This document shows positions 25,470 through 34,775 of a DNA stretch of 64,000 bases, one piece after another. Source of the stretch: Bin80 sp965220365 (GTDB taxonomy: Bacteria > Bacteroidota > Rhodothermia > Rhodothermales > Bin80). Every line of letters starts with the position of its first letter. The first letter of the stretch is position 1. A program made the position numbers and the translations under genes. The DNA lies in contig OZ244823.1 in the NCBI GenBank assembly GCA_965220365.1, positions 1,984,001-2,048,000 on the forward strand, written 5' to 3'. The notes under the pieces were generated by a model that made no database searches, was not told where the DNA came from, and was given only the letters and a program-made list of their open reading frames with translations.

Positions 25470-27593
25470 ATGAAAGTATATAATCCTGAACATATCCGGA
25501 ATGTTGTATTGGTTGGCCATCAAGGTAGCGGAAAAACTTCCTTGGCGGAGTCCATGCTGTATGTCAGCAAAAAGATACGCCGTCTGGGTACGGTTACTGA
25601 AGGATCTACGGTCAGTGATTATCAGCCGAGTGAAAAGGAGAGGCAGATGTCCATCTTCTCTTCCCTTTTGCATGCGGAGTGGAAAGAGCACAAGATCAAT
25701 ATTATTGATACTCCAGGATATCCAGATTTTGTAGGTGAAGTCGTTGCAGCTGTTCGAGTCGCAGACACCTGCATTTTTGTGATGAATGCCCAGGAAGGGG
25801 TTGAGGTGGGTACAGAGCTGGCTTGGGCTGCGGCGACGGAGAATGAAAAGTCGGCAATGTTTGTCATTAACCAGATTGATCGCCCCCAAGCGGATGTTGA
25901 CTCACTCATTACGCAGATGCGAGATCGCTTTGGTTCCGGGATTACGGTCATTCAATTCCCGGGTGGAGCCCCGAATGAATTGATTGATGTGTTGATTATG
26001 AAGAAGATTACCTTCGACTCAAGCTCTCAGGGACCACCTACATTTAGTGAAATCCCAGATGAATTTCGCGAGCGTGCAGAAGAGTTACATAATGCACTGG
26101 TAGAGGATATTGCGGTCAGCGATGAGGAGTTGATGGAGAAATATTTGGAGTCAGAGCGGTTGACCGAGGATGAGATGCGAGCAGGACTTCGTGATGCAAT
26201 GCTACAGAGGTCGCTGTATCCAATTTTTTGCACAGCAGCGACCGAAAATATGGGCTCTGCCCGCCTGATGAGTTTTATTGGCAATGTAGTGCCATCTCCG
26301 CTGGAAGCCAATTCTCTTCCGTTGACGGAGGGTAAGGTGGCTGAACCGAGCGTGGATGGGAATCCGGTTGTATTTGTCTATCGCACAATGGCGGAGCATC
26401 ATGTCGGAGATTATTCATTTTTTCGTGTATGTAACGGTGCGATTGAGTCAGGAATGGATTTTGAGAACGCTCAATCCGGGGCATCTGAGCGCCTAGGGCA
26501 GCTCTATGTTTTATGTGGGCGCGACCGCGAAACGGTCCCACGTATGAATTTGGGGGACATTGGGGCGCTGGTCAAGCTACGGGATACCCATACCAACAAT
26601 ACGCTTCACAAGAAAGGAGACGGGGTGATTGTTACTCCCATTCCTTTCCCAGAACCGCGGTACCGTGAAGCAATTCAAGCGAAGGTAGAGGGCGAGGAGG
26701 ATAAACTTGCGCAGGGGTTACATCAAATTACGGCAGAGGATCCTTCTCTGGTGGTCATGCACGAACCGCACTTAAGTCAGATTACTTTGGGTGGACAGGG
26801 GGCGATGCATCTTAAGGTTGCTCAGTATCGGCTCAAGTCCAAGGTGAATGTAGAGGTGGAATACACTCGTCCGCGGGTTGCTTATCGCGAAACGGTGACA
26901 ACCGAAGCACGCGATTCCTATAGGCACAAGAAGCAGACGGGAGGTGCAGGGCAGTTTGCCGATATTTCTGTTCTGATTGAGCCACTTGATGGTGAATTTC
27001 GGAAACGACCGGATATCAATGTGCGCAATGTTGCGCAAGCTCAAACTGCGTGGGGATCAACGATTGAATTCATTGATGCAATTGTTGGGGGCGTGATTGA
27101 TATGCGGCGCTTTTTTGGTGCGATCCAGAAAGGTGTCTTGGAGGGTATGCAAAGAGGTCCTGTGGCGGGTTACCCGGTTGGAGATGTTCGATTTGTTATC
27201 TTTGATGGGGGAATGCACTCGGTAGATTCGAATGAGAACGCCTTCAGAACGGCGGCACGAATGGTGTTCCGGGAATCATTCCGCAAAGCAAAACCGGTCA
27301 TCCTGGAACCGATTCATGATGTAGAGGTCACTGTACCAGATACATATACGGGGGATGTAATGGGGGATTTGAATGGACGCCGCGCGACGATCAAGGGTAT
27401 GGAAGCTGAAGGCACGATGCAAAAAATACTTGTTCAGGTCCCGGAAGCCGAACTGTATCAATATTCTACCCGTGTTCGTTCAATGACACAGGGACGAGGG
27501 ATCCACAGTGCACGGTTTAGCCATTATCAGGCTATGCCGAGAAATGTTCAGGAAAAAGTCGTGGCTGCTGCTGCCAAAGAGGATCGGGATTAG
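25470..27593 (+). CDS. Elongation factor G paralogue (FusA2-like translational GTPase)
   Basis: The 707-residue protein has the full EF-G domain order: a GTPase domain with G1 GHQGSGKT (residues 16-23) and G3 DTPG (79-82), then domain II. Domain IV/V motifs include GAGQFADISV, GYPVGDVRFVIFDGGMHSVD and the C-terminal GRRATIKGMEAEGTMQKILV. Departures from canonical EF-G suggest a paralogue: switch I reads SEKERQMSI rather than ERGITI, and G4 is NQID instead of NKMD. In bacteria such EF-G-like proteins can have recycling, ribosome-rescue or unknown roles. It stands alone between the accD operon and the Calx-beta gene. Confidence 0.9.
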   Translation: MKVYNPEHIRNVVLVGHQGSGKTSLAESMLYVSKKIRRLGTVTEGSTVSDYQPSEKERQMSIFSSLLHAEWKEHKINIIDTPGYPDFVGEVVAAVRVADTCIFVMNAQEGVEVGTELAWAAATENEKSAMFVINQIDRPQADVDSLITQMRDRFGSGITVIQFPGGAPNELIDVLIMKKITFDSSSQGPPTFSEIPDEFRERAEELHNALVEDIAVSDEELMEKYLESERLTEDEMRAGLRDAMLQRSLYPIFCTAATENMGSARLMSFIGNVVPSPLEANSLPLTEGKVAEPSVDGNPVVFVYRTMAEHHVGDYSFFRVCNGAIESGMDFENAQSGASERLGQLYVLCGRDRETVPRMNLGDIGALVKLRDTHTNNTLHKKGDGVIVTPIPFPEPRYREAIQAKVEGEEDKLAQGLHQITAEDPSLVVMHEPHLSQITLGGQGAMHLKVAQYRLKSKVNVEVEYTRPRVAYRETVTTEARDSYRHKKQTGGAGQFADISVLIEPLDGEFRKRPDINVRNVAQAQTAWGSTIEFIDAIVGGVIDMRRFFGAIQKGVLEGMQRGPVAGYPVGDVRFVIFDGGMHSVDSNENAFRTAARMVFRESFRKAKPVILEPIHDVEVTVPDTYTGDVMGDLNGRRATIKGMEAEGTMQKILVQVPEAELYQYSTRVRSMTQGRGIHSARFSHYQAMPRNVQEKVVAAAAKEDRD

Positions 27594-27708
27594 AAGTCAG
27601 TAACAAGTTCTTGGGCTCCTGCGACCCGGACACAATTGCGGGAAGCTTATGAGCTACGATCCAGTATAGGATGACTTTGGTGAGGCCAAGCCTGGACTCC
27701 AGATCAGT

Positions 27709-30700
27709 CTATCTCACGACTGACATGGCTTTTGATCGTTGGATCACTTGATCTCCCATATCTACCCTGAGTGTGTAGTAATAGACTCCTGAGGTCAGGT
27801 TATCGGTACCAATCTCCACAGTATGATCTCTGCCGGCTTCATACCATCCATAGGGATTCGTTTGAACGATTCGTCCCAATAGATCTGTCACACGAACTGA
27901 TATTTGTGCTGGCTCTGGCAGATCAAACACTATTTTTGTGAGGTCTGACACCGGATTTGGATAATTACCCCAAAGCGTAATAGAGATGGATGGCGCTTCA
28001 TCTTCAATACCCACTCCCATATTGTCTCTGATCGTCACTGCTAATGTCTGAGACACTTCATCATAGCCTCCCCCCGATGCTGCCAGCGTCAGCGTCACTT
28101 CATCATTTAACAGATCGCTGTCTTCTGTCGTGATTAAGGTTACGGTCTGTGGAGTGTTATAGTTGTCCTCCGTAAATGTCAGATCCTTCTGATCAGGCTC
28201 TAGGTCGGCATTCTCATATCCGGTAATGGTCACGGTTACATCGCTTGAAGGTTGCGTCATAAGCGAGATTTGAACCGCTTCTGATTTCCCTTCGTCAATC
28301 TCTACAGAGACGGGCGCCAATATCCCTGGCATATCATTATCCGTGATCTTAACTTCGGCGGAAGTCGAAGCTCCCAAAATAATACCGGCTGGCAGATTGT
28401 CCTCATCTATGGCTACCATAAAGGTTTCATTTTCGGTATCGGCGTCTTCATAGGTTTTAATGGTATACTCAGCTTCGGTTTGACCACCTGTGATAGTGAC
28501 ATTCACTGGAGACGTACTGTCATAATCGTCAGATTCGGCGGTTCCGGGTGTGAGTACTAAGGGAATGGTCGTATTATTTGCCAGAGTTTCAGATAGCGCT
28601 ATCGTCACTGTCACCGGTTGTCCTTCCGCCACAGAATTTTGATCTACGGACAGATTCACTTCCGGCATATCGTTATCTGTGATCGTGACTTCGGCGGAAG
28701 TCGAACTCCCCAGAATAATACCGGTTGGCAGATTGCTTTCATCTATGGCCACCATGAAGGTTTCATTTTCGGTGTCGGCGTCTTCATAGGTTTTAATGGT
28801 ATACTCAGCTTCGGTTTGACCACTGGTGATGTCTACGCTCACCGGAGATGCACTGTCATAATCATCAGCTTCAGCAGTTCCTTGTGTCAGTGCTAAAGGA
28901 ATGGTCACATTAATCGCCAGAGTTTCAGACAGCTCTATCGTTACCGTCACCGGTTGTCCTTCGACTACAGAATTTTGATCTACAGAGAGACTCACCTCCG
29001 GCATACTGGCGTCTGTAATCGTGATCTCTACCGAGAGGGGGCTACCCGCCACCACTTCAGGGGGTAAATTGTCAGTATCTATTTGTACATTGAAGGACTC
29101 ATTCTCGATATCGTCATCTTCGTAGGTGTTGATGGAGTACTCGGCCTCAGTTTGGCCACTGATGATTTCTATGTTCACTGGAGATGTACTGTCATAGTCG
29201 TCGGCTTCAGCGGTTCCAGGTGTGAGATTAAGGGGGATGGTCACATTACTGGCTAGATCGTCAGATAGCTCTACCGTCACCGTCACAGACTCTCCTTCTT
29301 CCACAGAATTTTTATCAACCGACAGGGAGACTTCTGGCACATCGGGATCTGTGATCGTGATACTTACTGAGCGGGGGCTGCCAGCCATCACTTGAGCGGG
29401 CAGGTTATCTTCATCTATGGCTACGCTAAAGGATTCATTCTTCGTATCGTCATCTTCATAGGTGTTAATGGTGTGGTCAGCTTCGGTTTGACCACCTGTG
29501 ATGGTGACATTCACTGGAGACGTACTGTCATAATCACCGGATTCAGCAGTTCCAGATGTGAGATTCAGGGGGATAGTCACATTACTCGTCAGAGCTTCGG
29601 ACAACTCTACGGTCACGGTAACTGCCTCTCCTTCTTCTACAGAATTTTGATCAACCGACAGAGAAACTTCCGGTACATCGGAATCCGTAATCGTGATCTC
29701 TGCCGAGAGGGGGCTACCCGCCACCACTTCAGGGGGTAAATTGTCAGTATCTATTTGTACATTGAAGGACTCATTCTCGATATCGTCATCTTCGTAGGTG
29801 TTGATGGTATACTTGGCCTCAGTTTGGCCACTTGTGATGGTGACACTCACTGGAGATGTACTGTCATAGTCGTCGGCTTCAGCGGTTCCAGGTGTGAGCT
29901 TAAGGGGGATGGTCACATTACTGGCTAGATCGTCAGATAGCTCCACTGTCACCGTCACAGATTCTCCTTCTTCCGCAGAATTTTTATCAACCGACAGGGA
30001 GACTTCTGGCACATCGGGATCTGTGATCGTGATACTTACTGAGCGGGGGCTGCCAGCCATCACTTGAGCGGGCAGGTTATCTTCATCTATGGCTACGCTA
30101 AAGGATTCATTCTTCGTATCGTCATCTTCATAGGTGTTAATGGTGTGGTCAGCTTCGGTTTGACCACCTGTGATGGTGACATTCACTGGAGACGTACTGT
30201 CATAATCACCGGATTCAGCAGTTCCAGATGTGAGATTCAGGGGGATAGTCACATTACTCGTCAGAGCTTCGGACAACTCTACGGTCACGGTAACTGCCTC
30301 TCCTTCTTCTACAGAATTTTGATCAACCGACAGAGAAACTTCCGGTACATCGGAATCCGTAATCGTGATCTCTGCCGAGAGGGGGCTACCCGCCACCACT
30401 TCAGGGGGTAAATTGTCAGTATCTATTTGTACATTGAAAGACTCATTGTCAGGGTCGTCATCTTCATAGGTGTTGATGGAGTACTCGGCCTCAGTTTGGC
30501 CACTTGTGATGGTGACACTCACTGGAGATGTACTGTCATAGTCGTCGGCTTCAGCGGTTCCAGGTGTGAGCTTAAGGGGGATGGTCACATTACTGGCTAG
30601 ATCGTCAGATAGCTCCACTGTCACCGTCACAGATTCTCCTTCTTCCACAGAATTTTTATCAACCGACAGGGAGACTTCTGGCACATCGGGATCTGTGATC

Positions 30701-32706
30701 GTGATACTTACTGAGCGGGGGCTACCCGCCACCACTTCAGGGGGTAAATTGTCAGTATCTATTTGTACATTGAAAGACTCATTGTCAGGGTCGTCATCTT
30801 CATAGGTGTTGATGGAGTACTCGGCCTCAGTTTGGCCACTTGTGATGGTGACACTCACTGGAGATGTACTGTCATAGTCGTCGGCTTCAGCGGTTCCAGG
30901 TGTGAGCTTAAGGGGGATGGTCACATTACTGGCTAGATCGTCAGATAGCTCCACTGTCACCGTCACAGATTCTCCTTCTTCCACAGAATTTTTATCAACC
31001 GACAGGGAGACTTCTGGCACATCGGGATCTGTGATCGTGATACTTACTGAGCGGGGGCTGCCAGCCATCACTTGAGCGGGCAGGTTATCTTCATCTATGG
31101 CTACGCTAAAGGATTCATTCTTCGTATCGTCATCTTCATAGGTGTTAATGGTGTGGTCAGCTTCGGTTTGACCACCTGTGATGGTGACATTCACTGGAGA
31201 CGTACTGTCATAATCACCGGATTCAGCAGTTCCAGATGTGAGATTCAGGGGGATAGTCACATTACTCGTCAGAGCTTCGGACAACTCTACGGTCACGGTA
31301 ACTGCCTCTCCTTCTTCCACAGAATTTTTATCAACCGACAGGGAGACTTCTGGCACATCGGGATCTGTGATCGTGATACTTACTGAGCGGGGGCTGCCAG
31401 CCATCACTTGAGCGGGCAGGTTATCTTCATCTATGGCTACGCTAAAGGATTCATTCTTCGTATCGTCATCTTCATAGGTGTTAATGGTGTGGTCAGCTTC
31501 GGTTTGACCACCTGTGATGGTGACATTCACTGGAGACGTACTGTCATAATCACCGGATTCAGCAGTTCCAGATGTGAGATTCAGGGGGATAGTCACATTA
31601 CTCGTCAGAGCTTCGGACAACTCTACGGTCACGGTAACTGCCTCTCCTTCTTCTACAGAATTTTGATCAACCGACAGAGAAACTTCCGGTACATCGGAAT
31701 CCGTAATCGTGATCTCTGCCGAGAGGGGGCTACCCGCCACCACTTCAGGGGGTAAATTGTCAGTATCTATTTGTACATTGAAAGACTCATTGTCAGGGTC
31801 GTCATCTTCATAGGTGTTGATAGTACGGTCAGCTTCCGTTTGACCACTTGTGATGGTGATATTCACTGGAGATGTACTGTCATAGTCGTCGGCTTCGGCG
31901 GTTCCAGGTGTAAGTTTGACGGGGATGGTCACATTACTCGTCAAAGCTTCGGACAACTCGACGGTCACTGTCACGGCCTCTCCCTCTTCTACAGAATTTT
32001 TATTTACCGACAGGTTCACCTGAGGCGTACTTGACTTCAGTTCAAAGACAAAGCTTCCGACTGATGTGACGGTTCCATTAACCAAAAACGGAGAAGTACT
32101 GATGCGGCTAATATTTTCCCTGGGATTGGTTGCCTGATTTGGGGAGTCATAGTCGGAGCCACTATCAGTTCCTGCATCATAGACAAACAATATCACCTCA
32201 ACCCTCTGCCGCCAGTTATTATTCTCATCCAGCAGGTTCAATCCTGATACGCCAACAAACCAGTCCGGGCTGGGTGCGAGCATTGAGGTAACCGTCACCA
32301 AATTCCATGGAGGGCGAATCGTAAAGGTTGTTCTTGCAGAAGTCGGAGGACGGCCTAAACCGGCCCCATCAATGATCGCATCAGCATTATTATTTGCTTT
32401 GGCCTGATTGATTTCACTTCGAAGCGTTCCCTTGGATCCGAACTCTGCCATATTCTTGATACCGTCACTTGCGGTTTGTCCAGTATTCCAGAAGCTTACT
32501 GAACTGTTGTGGGTTCCTCCAATCATTCCAGAGAAGTGGGGATTGGATGGATAGTTTGTAGGGTGTGTACCGCTAGTCCATGTTGATGTGAAGGTGAGCT
32601 CATAGGTGGCGGTACCCTGAGCCATGGCTGTTGATACGAGCAGAAAACTGCTCATTGCCCATAGGGGCAAACCTTTTTTGATCATGTTTACAAATGTATT
32701 CCTCAT
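27709..32706 (-). CDS. Giant secreted Spondin_N / Calx-beta repeat protein with T9SS sorting domain
   Basis: This surface or secreted protein of about 1665 residues is read leftward from the ATG at 32706 (ATG 32685 or TTG 32730 also possible). A signal peptide (MIKKGLPLWAMSSFLLVSTA, cleaved after MAQ) leads to a Spondin_N domain (NPHFSGMIGGTHN, WNTGQTASDGIKNMAEFGS, SPDWFVGVSGLNLLD). Eleven Calx-beta-like repeats of 112 residues follow, each opening V(S/N)LSVD(K/Q)NSVEEG and holding acidic calcium-type motifs (TYEDDD, TITDSD). A twelfth, different beta domain precedes a C-terminal T9SS type A tail (GNYPNPVSDLTKIVFDLPEP...SGVYYYTLRV). The family role is adhesion or a cell-surface matrix. Secretion needs the Por system, not seen in this window. 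Confidence 0.92.
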   Translation of the reverse strand: MRNTFVNMIKKGLPLWAMSSFLLVSTAMAQGTATYELTFTSTWTSGTHPTNYPSNPHFSGMIGGTHNSSVSFWNTGQTASDGIKNMAEFGSKGTLRSEINQAKANNNADAIIDGAGLGRPPTSARTTFTIRPPWNLVTVTSMLAPSPDWFVGVSGLNLLDENNNWRQRVEVILFVYDAGTDSGSDYDSPNQATNPRENISRISTSPFLVNGTVTSVGSFVFELKSSTPQVNLSVNKNSVEEGEAVTVTVELSEALTSNVTIPVKLTPGTAEADDYDSTSPVNITITSGQTEADRTINTYEDDDPDNESFNVQIDTDNLPPEVVAGSPLSAEITITDSDVPEVSLSVDQNSVEEGEAVTVTVELSEALTSNVTIPLNLTSGTAESGDYDSTSPVNVTITGGQTEADHTINTYEDDDTKNESFSVAIDEDNLPAQVMAGSPRSVSITITDPDVPEVSLSVDKNSVEEGEAVTVTVELSEALTSNVTIPLNLTSGTAESGDYDSTSPVNVTITGGQTEADHTINTYEDDDTKNESFSVAIDEDNLPAQVMAGSPRSVSITITDPDVPEVSLSVDKNSVEEGESVTVTVELSDDLASNVTIPLKLTPGTAEADDYDSTSPVSVTITSGQTEAEYSINTYEDDDPDNESFNVQIDTDNLPPEVVAGSPRSVSITITDPDVPEVSLSVDKNSVEEGESVTVTVELSDDLASNVTIPLKLTPGTAEADDYDSTSPVSVTITSGQTEAEYSINTYEDDDPDNESFNVQIDTDNLPPEVVAGSPLSAEITITDSDVPEVSLSVDQNSVEEGEAVTVTVELSEALTSNVTIPLNLTSGTAESGDYDSTSPVNVTITGGQTEADHTINTYEDDDTKNESFSVAIDEDNLPAQVMAGSPRSVSITITDPDVPEVSLSVDKNSAEEGESVTVTVELSDDLASNVTIPLKLTPGTAEADDYDSTSPVSVTITSGQTEAKYTINTYEDDDIENESFNVQIDTDNLPPEVVAGSPLSAEITITDSDVPEVSLSVDQNSVEEGEAVTVTVELSEALTSNVTIPLNLTSGTAESGDYDSTSPVNVTITGGQTEADHTINTYEDDDTKNESFSVAIDEDNLPAQVMAGSPRSVSITITDPDVPEVSLSVDKNSVEEGESVTVTVELSDDLASNVTIPLNLTPGTAEADDYDSTSPVNIEIISGQTEAEYSINTYEDDDIENESFNVQIDTDNLPPEVVAGSPLSVEITITDASMPEVSLSVDQNSVVEGQPVTVTIELSETLAINVTIPLALTQGTAEADDYDSASPVSVDITSGQTEAEYTIKTYEDADTENETFMVAIDESNLPTGIILGSSTSAEVTITDNDMPEVNLSVDQNSVAEGQPVTVTIALSETLANNTTIPLVLTPGTAESDDYDSTSPVNVTITGGQTEAEYTIKTYEDADTENETFMVAIDEDNLPAGIILGASTSAEVKITDNDMPGILAPVSVEIDEGKSEAVQISLMTQPSSDVTVTITGYENADLEPDQKDLTFTEDNYNTPQTVTLITTEDSDLLNDEVTLTLAASGGGYDEVSQTLAVTIRDNMGVGIEDEAPSISITLWGNYPNPVSDLTKIVFDLPEPAQISVRVTDLLGRIVQTNPYGWYEAGRDHTVEIGTDNLTSGVYYYTLRVDMGDQVIQRSKAMSVVR
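28330..32020 (-). repeat. Tandem array of eleven 336-bp Calx-beta repeats
   Basis: The period is 336 bp, or 112 codons. Several units are virtually identical at DNA level: the segments beginning near 29392, 30064 and 31408 encode the same residues over about 348 bp, and the spacing (672, 1344) shows a two-unit higher-order repeat. The two units nearest the C-terminus are more diverged. This pattern indicates recent unequal crossover or gene conversion inside the array. Confidence 0.9.
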
Positions 32707-32736
32707 GAATTCAATTTTCTGAGAACCCAAGTACTC

Positions 32737-33050
32737 ATTAAAGTGATTTTGACTGAGTTACCCGATCATACCCACGGATCAGGCCATAATCTCCTATCCC
32801 ATATATCTCAATCAGGCACTCAGGCAAGCCTCGTGTAGATTCAATCTATTTGACCAAGCGAGTTGTTTCATTGACATGTACGAATCATGACACAGCTGCA
32901 TCAAGCCAACGGCCATTTATTGAGGTCTATCCCAGTTAGAGCGTCACTTTGACCGACCTTTTTTGCGTGCAGGTTTACGACTATGCTATGGTGGGTACTT
33001 CTCTTTAATGTATGTCCCCGGAGGCCGAATTCCTCAATCAGATTATTGTT
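32737..33050 (-). pseudogene. Decayed partial duplicate of the ricT 3' end and downstream flank
   Basis: This 314-bp segment aligns, with scattered mismatches, to 33374-33742. That second segment covers the last 39 codons of ricT and about 250 bp after its stop. The duplicate still encodes NNNLIEEFGLRG (RicT has NNNLIEEFDLQD), but frameshifts and substitutions have destroyed the basic tail. A roughly 50-bp hairpin-containing stretch in the parent copy (about 33450-33500) is missing here. The duplicate abuts the start of the Calx-beta gene, so it now supplies that gene's upstream region. Confidence 0.8.
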
Positions 33051-33182
33051 CCTGACTTCGGTGGTCATCTCTCGCACAGGGGGACTGGGTTGGGATTTCC
33101 GGGAAAAGTGAACACTACAAAACAGGCAAAAAAAACCAACTGTAGCGCACGAAAATGGGGTTTTCTTCGAACAGACACGGCC

Positions 33183-33357
33183 TAACAGTCCGTGGATAAA
33201 GTATGTCGATAGAAACAGGGAAGTCGTCGTTGATTGAAAATGCGTAAAACGCCCCCCGTGAACCACTAATTCTTAGATTTTTCATTAAGGTTTACCCTCT
33301 GAATAGTCAAAATGAACTAGGGAAGCGTCTCTCAATACCTTTATCCACGGGCTGCTA
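33183..33357. mobile_element. Miniature inverted-repeat element, copy 1 (175 bp)
   Basis: The element is bounded by TA on both sides and by terminal inverted repeats reading ACAGTCCGTGGATAAAGT at the left and GCAGCCCGTGGATAAAGG inward from the right. The interior is clearly related to the second copy at 36234-36418 (shared GTATGTC, CACCCTCTGAATAGTCAAAA-like and GTGAA stretches). It has no coding capacity. The size, inverted ends and TA flanks fit a non-autonomous element mobilised in trans by a TA-targeting transposase. Confidence 0.75.
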
Positions 33358-33373
33358 AACCGTCAAAATCAGG

Positions 33374-33742
33374 ATTAAAATGATTTTGACTGAGTTAGCT
33401 GATCATATCCACGGATCAGGCCATAATTTCCTATCTCATATATCTTAATCAGGCGCTTAGCCCAAGGAAAACGCGCCTTTCCACGGCGCATGTTAAACTT
33501 GGGTTAGGCCAAGCCTCGTATAGATTACAATCCATTTGACCAAGCGAGTTGTTTCCATTGGTATGTGCGAATTATGACACAGCTGCACCAAGCGAATGGC
33601 TATCTATTTAAGATGTGTCTGAGTTTTAGCGCCGCTTTGATTGCCCTTTTTTGCGTGCAGGTTTACGACCACGCTGTGGTGGGCGCTTCTTTTTAATGTA
33701 TGTGATGTCCTGGAGGTCAAATTCCTCAATCAGATTATTGTT
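33374..33742. repeat. Parent copy of the ricT-end duplication, with extra hairpin
   Basis: This direct repeat partner of 32737-33050 covers the ricT 3' end and its downstream flank. At 33450-33500 it carries about 50 bp absent from the other copy. That insertion is itself foldable: AGCCCAAG...CTTGGGTT outer arms, and GCGCC...GGCGC inner arms. It looks like a small REP-type or transcription-terminating hairpin placed just after ricT. Confidence 0.7.
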
Positions 33743-34627
33743 AAGGTCTACGCGGACTGTACGGGAGAAAATATTCATACTCAGGACACGTCCAGGGCCG
33801 TTAGATGTATCCACTTTTGCATTTTTTCGAGGGAATTCTTCAAGTATTTTCATATACTGCTCAAGCTCGTAATTCAGGCAGCACTTCAGTTGTCCACATC
33901 GTCCAGTCAATCTTTCGTTGGTAAGGGGGAAATGCATCTTTTTTGCAGCCGAGGCAGATACTGGTGGAATCTGCCGCATCCAGGAAGAGCAACAGAGTTC
34001 TCGCCCACATACGCCAAGGCCTCCTATCCGGGCGGATTCTTCGCGAGGGCTCAAGCGAAGGAATTCGACACGTGTCTTAAAGCGTCGACAGAGTTCGCTA
34101 ATGACAGGCCGCATCGTAACCCGGGTTTGGGAAGTATAGAAGATGGATAGTCGTTTTCGATCAAACTGCCATTCTGCATCCACAAGTTTGATGGGGAGTT
34201 GCCGTCTCCCGATAGTTATTTTCGCGGCGAGAAGGGCTTCTTTTTCAGCTTCCCTATTCTCCTTATGAATGCTCCGATCATTTGATGAAGCCAAGCGGAG
34301 AACCTGGCCATAGTTTGGGTTCTGTCGTGCACGAATATGTACCAGCTCACCAGCGAGTACAACCTGTCCGTAATCCAGCCCCCGCTGCGCAGAAACAATA
34401 ATGTCATCGCCAGCACGTACAGGTATTTTTTGTCTGTTGTGATATACCTTTCTGCGTCGGCCCTTAAATACGACTTCAACCAGATCACAATGGTCCCGGC
34501 CAGAATCCTTGGAGGATGCAGGAAGCCAGTCAAAAATCTGCACGGACAGACAGCTATCGTTGCAACCACCGTAGCCGGTTAATGAACTTCCGCTACAACC
34601 GCAGGCACCGTTTGCGCCGCAAGCCAT
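33626..34627 (-). CDS. ricT: PSP1 domain protein (RicT/YaaT-like)
   Basis: The 333-residue protein has the PSP1 core (LVEVVFKGRRRKVYHNR, then DYGQVVLAGELV). The cysteine-rich region GGLGVCGRELCCSSWM ... RCGQLKCCLNYE is characteristic of RicT, where the cysteines help bind iron-sulfur clusters in the RicA-F-T complex. RicT in Firmicutes acts in RNA maturation through RNase Y; in Bacteroidota its partners are less clear to me. The C-terminal 25 residues are highly basic (RPPQRGRKPARKKGQSKRR), and an N-terminal Cys/Gly-rich stretch (MACGANGACGCSG) is notable. It is the gene downstream of holB, about 150 bp away on the same strand, as is common for these two. Part of its 3' end is duplicated at 32737-33050. 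Confidence 0.88.
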   Translation of the reverse strand: MACGANGACGCSGSSLTGYGGCNDSCLSVQIFDWLPASSKDSGRDHCDLVEVVFKGRRRKVYHNRQKIPVRAGDDIIVSAQRGLDYGQVVLAGELVHIRARQNPNYGQVLRLASSNDRSIHKENREAEKEALLAAKITIGRRQLPIKLVDAEWQFDRKRLSIFYTSQTRVTMRPVISELCRRFKTRVEFLRLSPREESARIGGLGVCGRELCCSSWMRQIPPVSASAAKKMHFPLTNERLTGRCGQLKCCLNYELEQYMKILEEFPRKNAKVDTSNGPGRVLSMNIFSRTVRVDLNNNLIEEFDLQDITYIKKKRPPQRGRKPARKKGQSKRR

Positions 34628-34775
34628 GATAAATCTGGTTATTTCAGAAAGGGGCCCTGCATACTGGATATGGATTTACGCCGCGAACGTAACAACGTTC
34701 GAACTGTGAGCTTCTGAGAAATCAGGAGCTTGGTATCTGGAGAACCGAATTTTGAGACGTCAAAAGAGATGATTG

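Larger units (their letters stand above)
32731..33625. other. 895-bp gene-poor region upstream of the Calx-beta gene
   Basis: This stretch holds no intact gene. It is made of a decayed partial copy of the ricT 3' region (32737-33050), a 132-bp spacer, a miniature inverted-repeat element (33183-33357), and the sequence just past the real ricT stop. A 121-codon minus-strand frame (32901-33266) runs through it and includes the decayed RicT tail; I regard it as a chance frame. Confidence 0.7.

Noticed and set aside
29392..31755. A plus-strand frame of about 115 codons repeated at 29392, 30064, 31072 and 31408
   Set aside because: These frames are the antisense shadow of the Calx-beta repeats; they repeat because the real minus-strand gene repeats, and have no independent start signals.
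28330..32020. Possible CRISPR-like array because of many direct repeats
   Set aside because: The period is 336 bp with no short spacers and the array is fully coding; there are no cas genes.
32901..33266. A 121-codon minus-strand frame upstream of the Calx-beta gene
   Set aside because: Its only recognisable part is a frameshifted copy of the RicT tail and it crosses a miniature-element boundary; treated as a chance frame through duplicated DNA.
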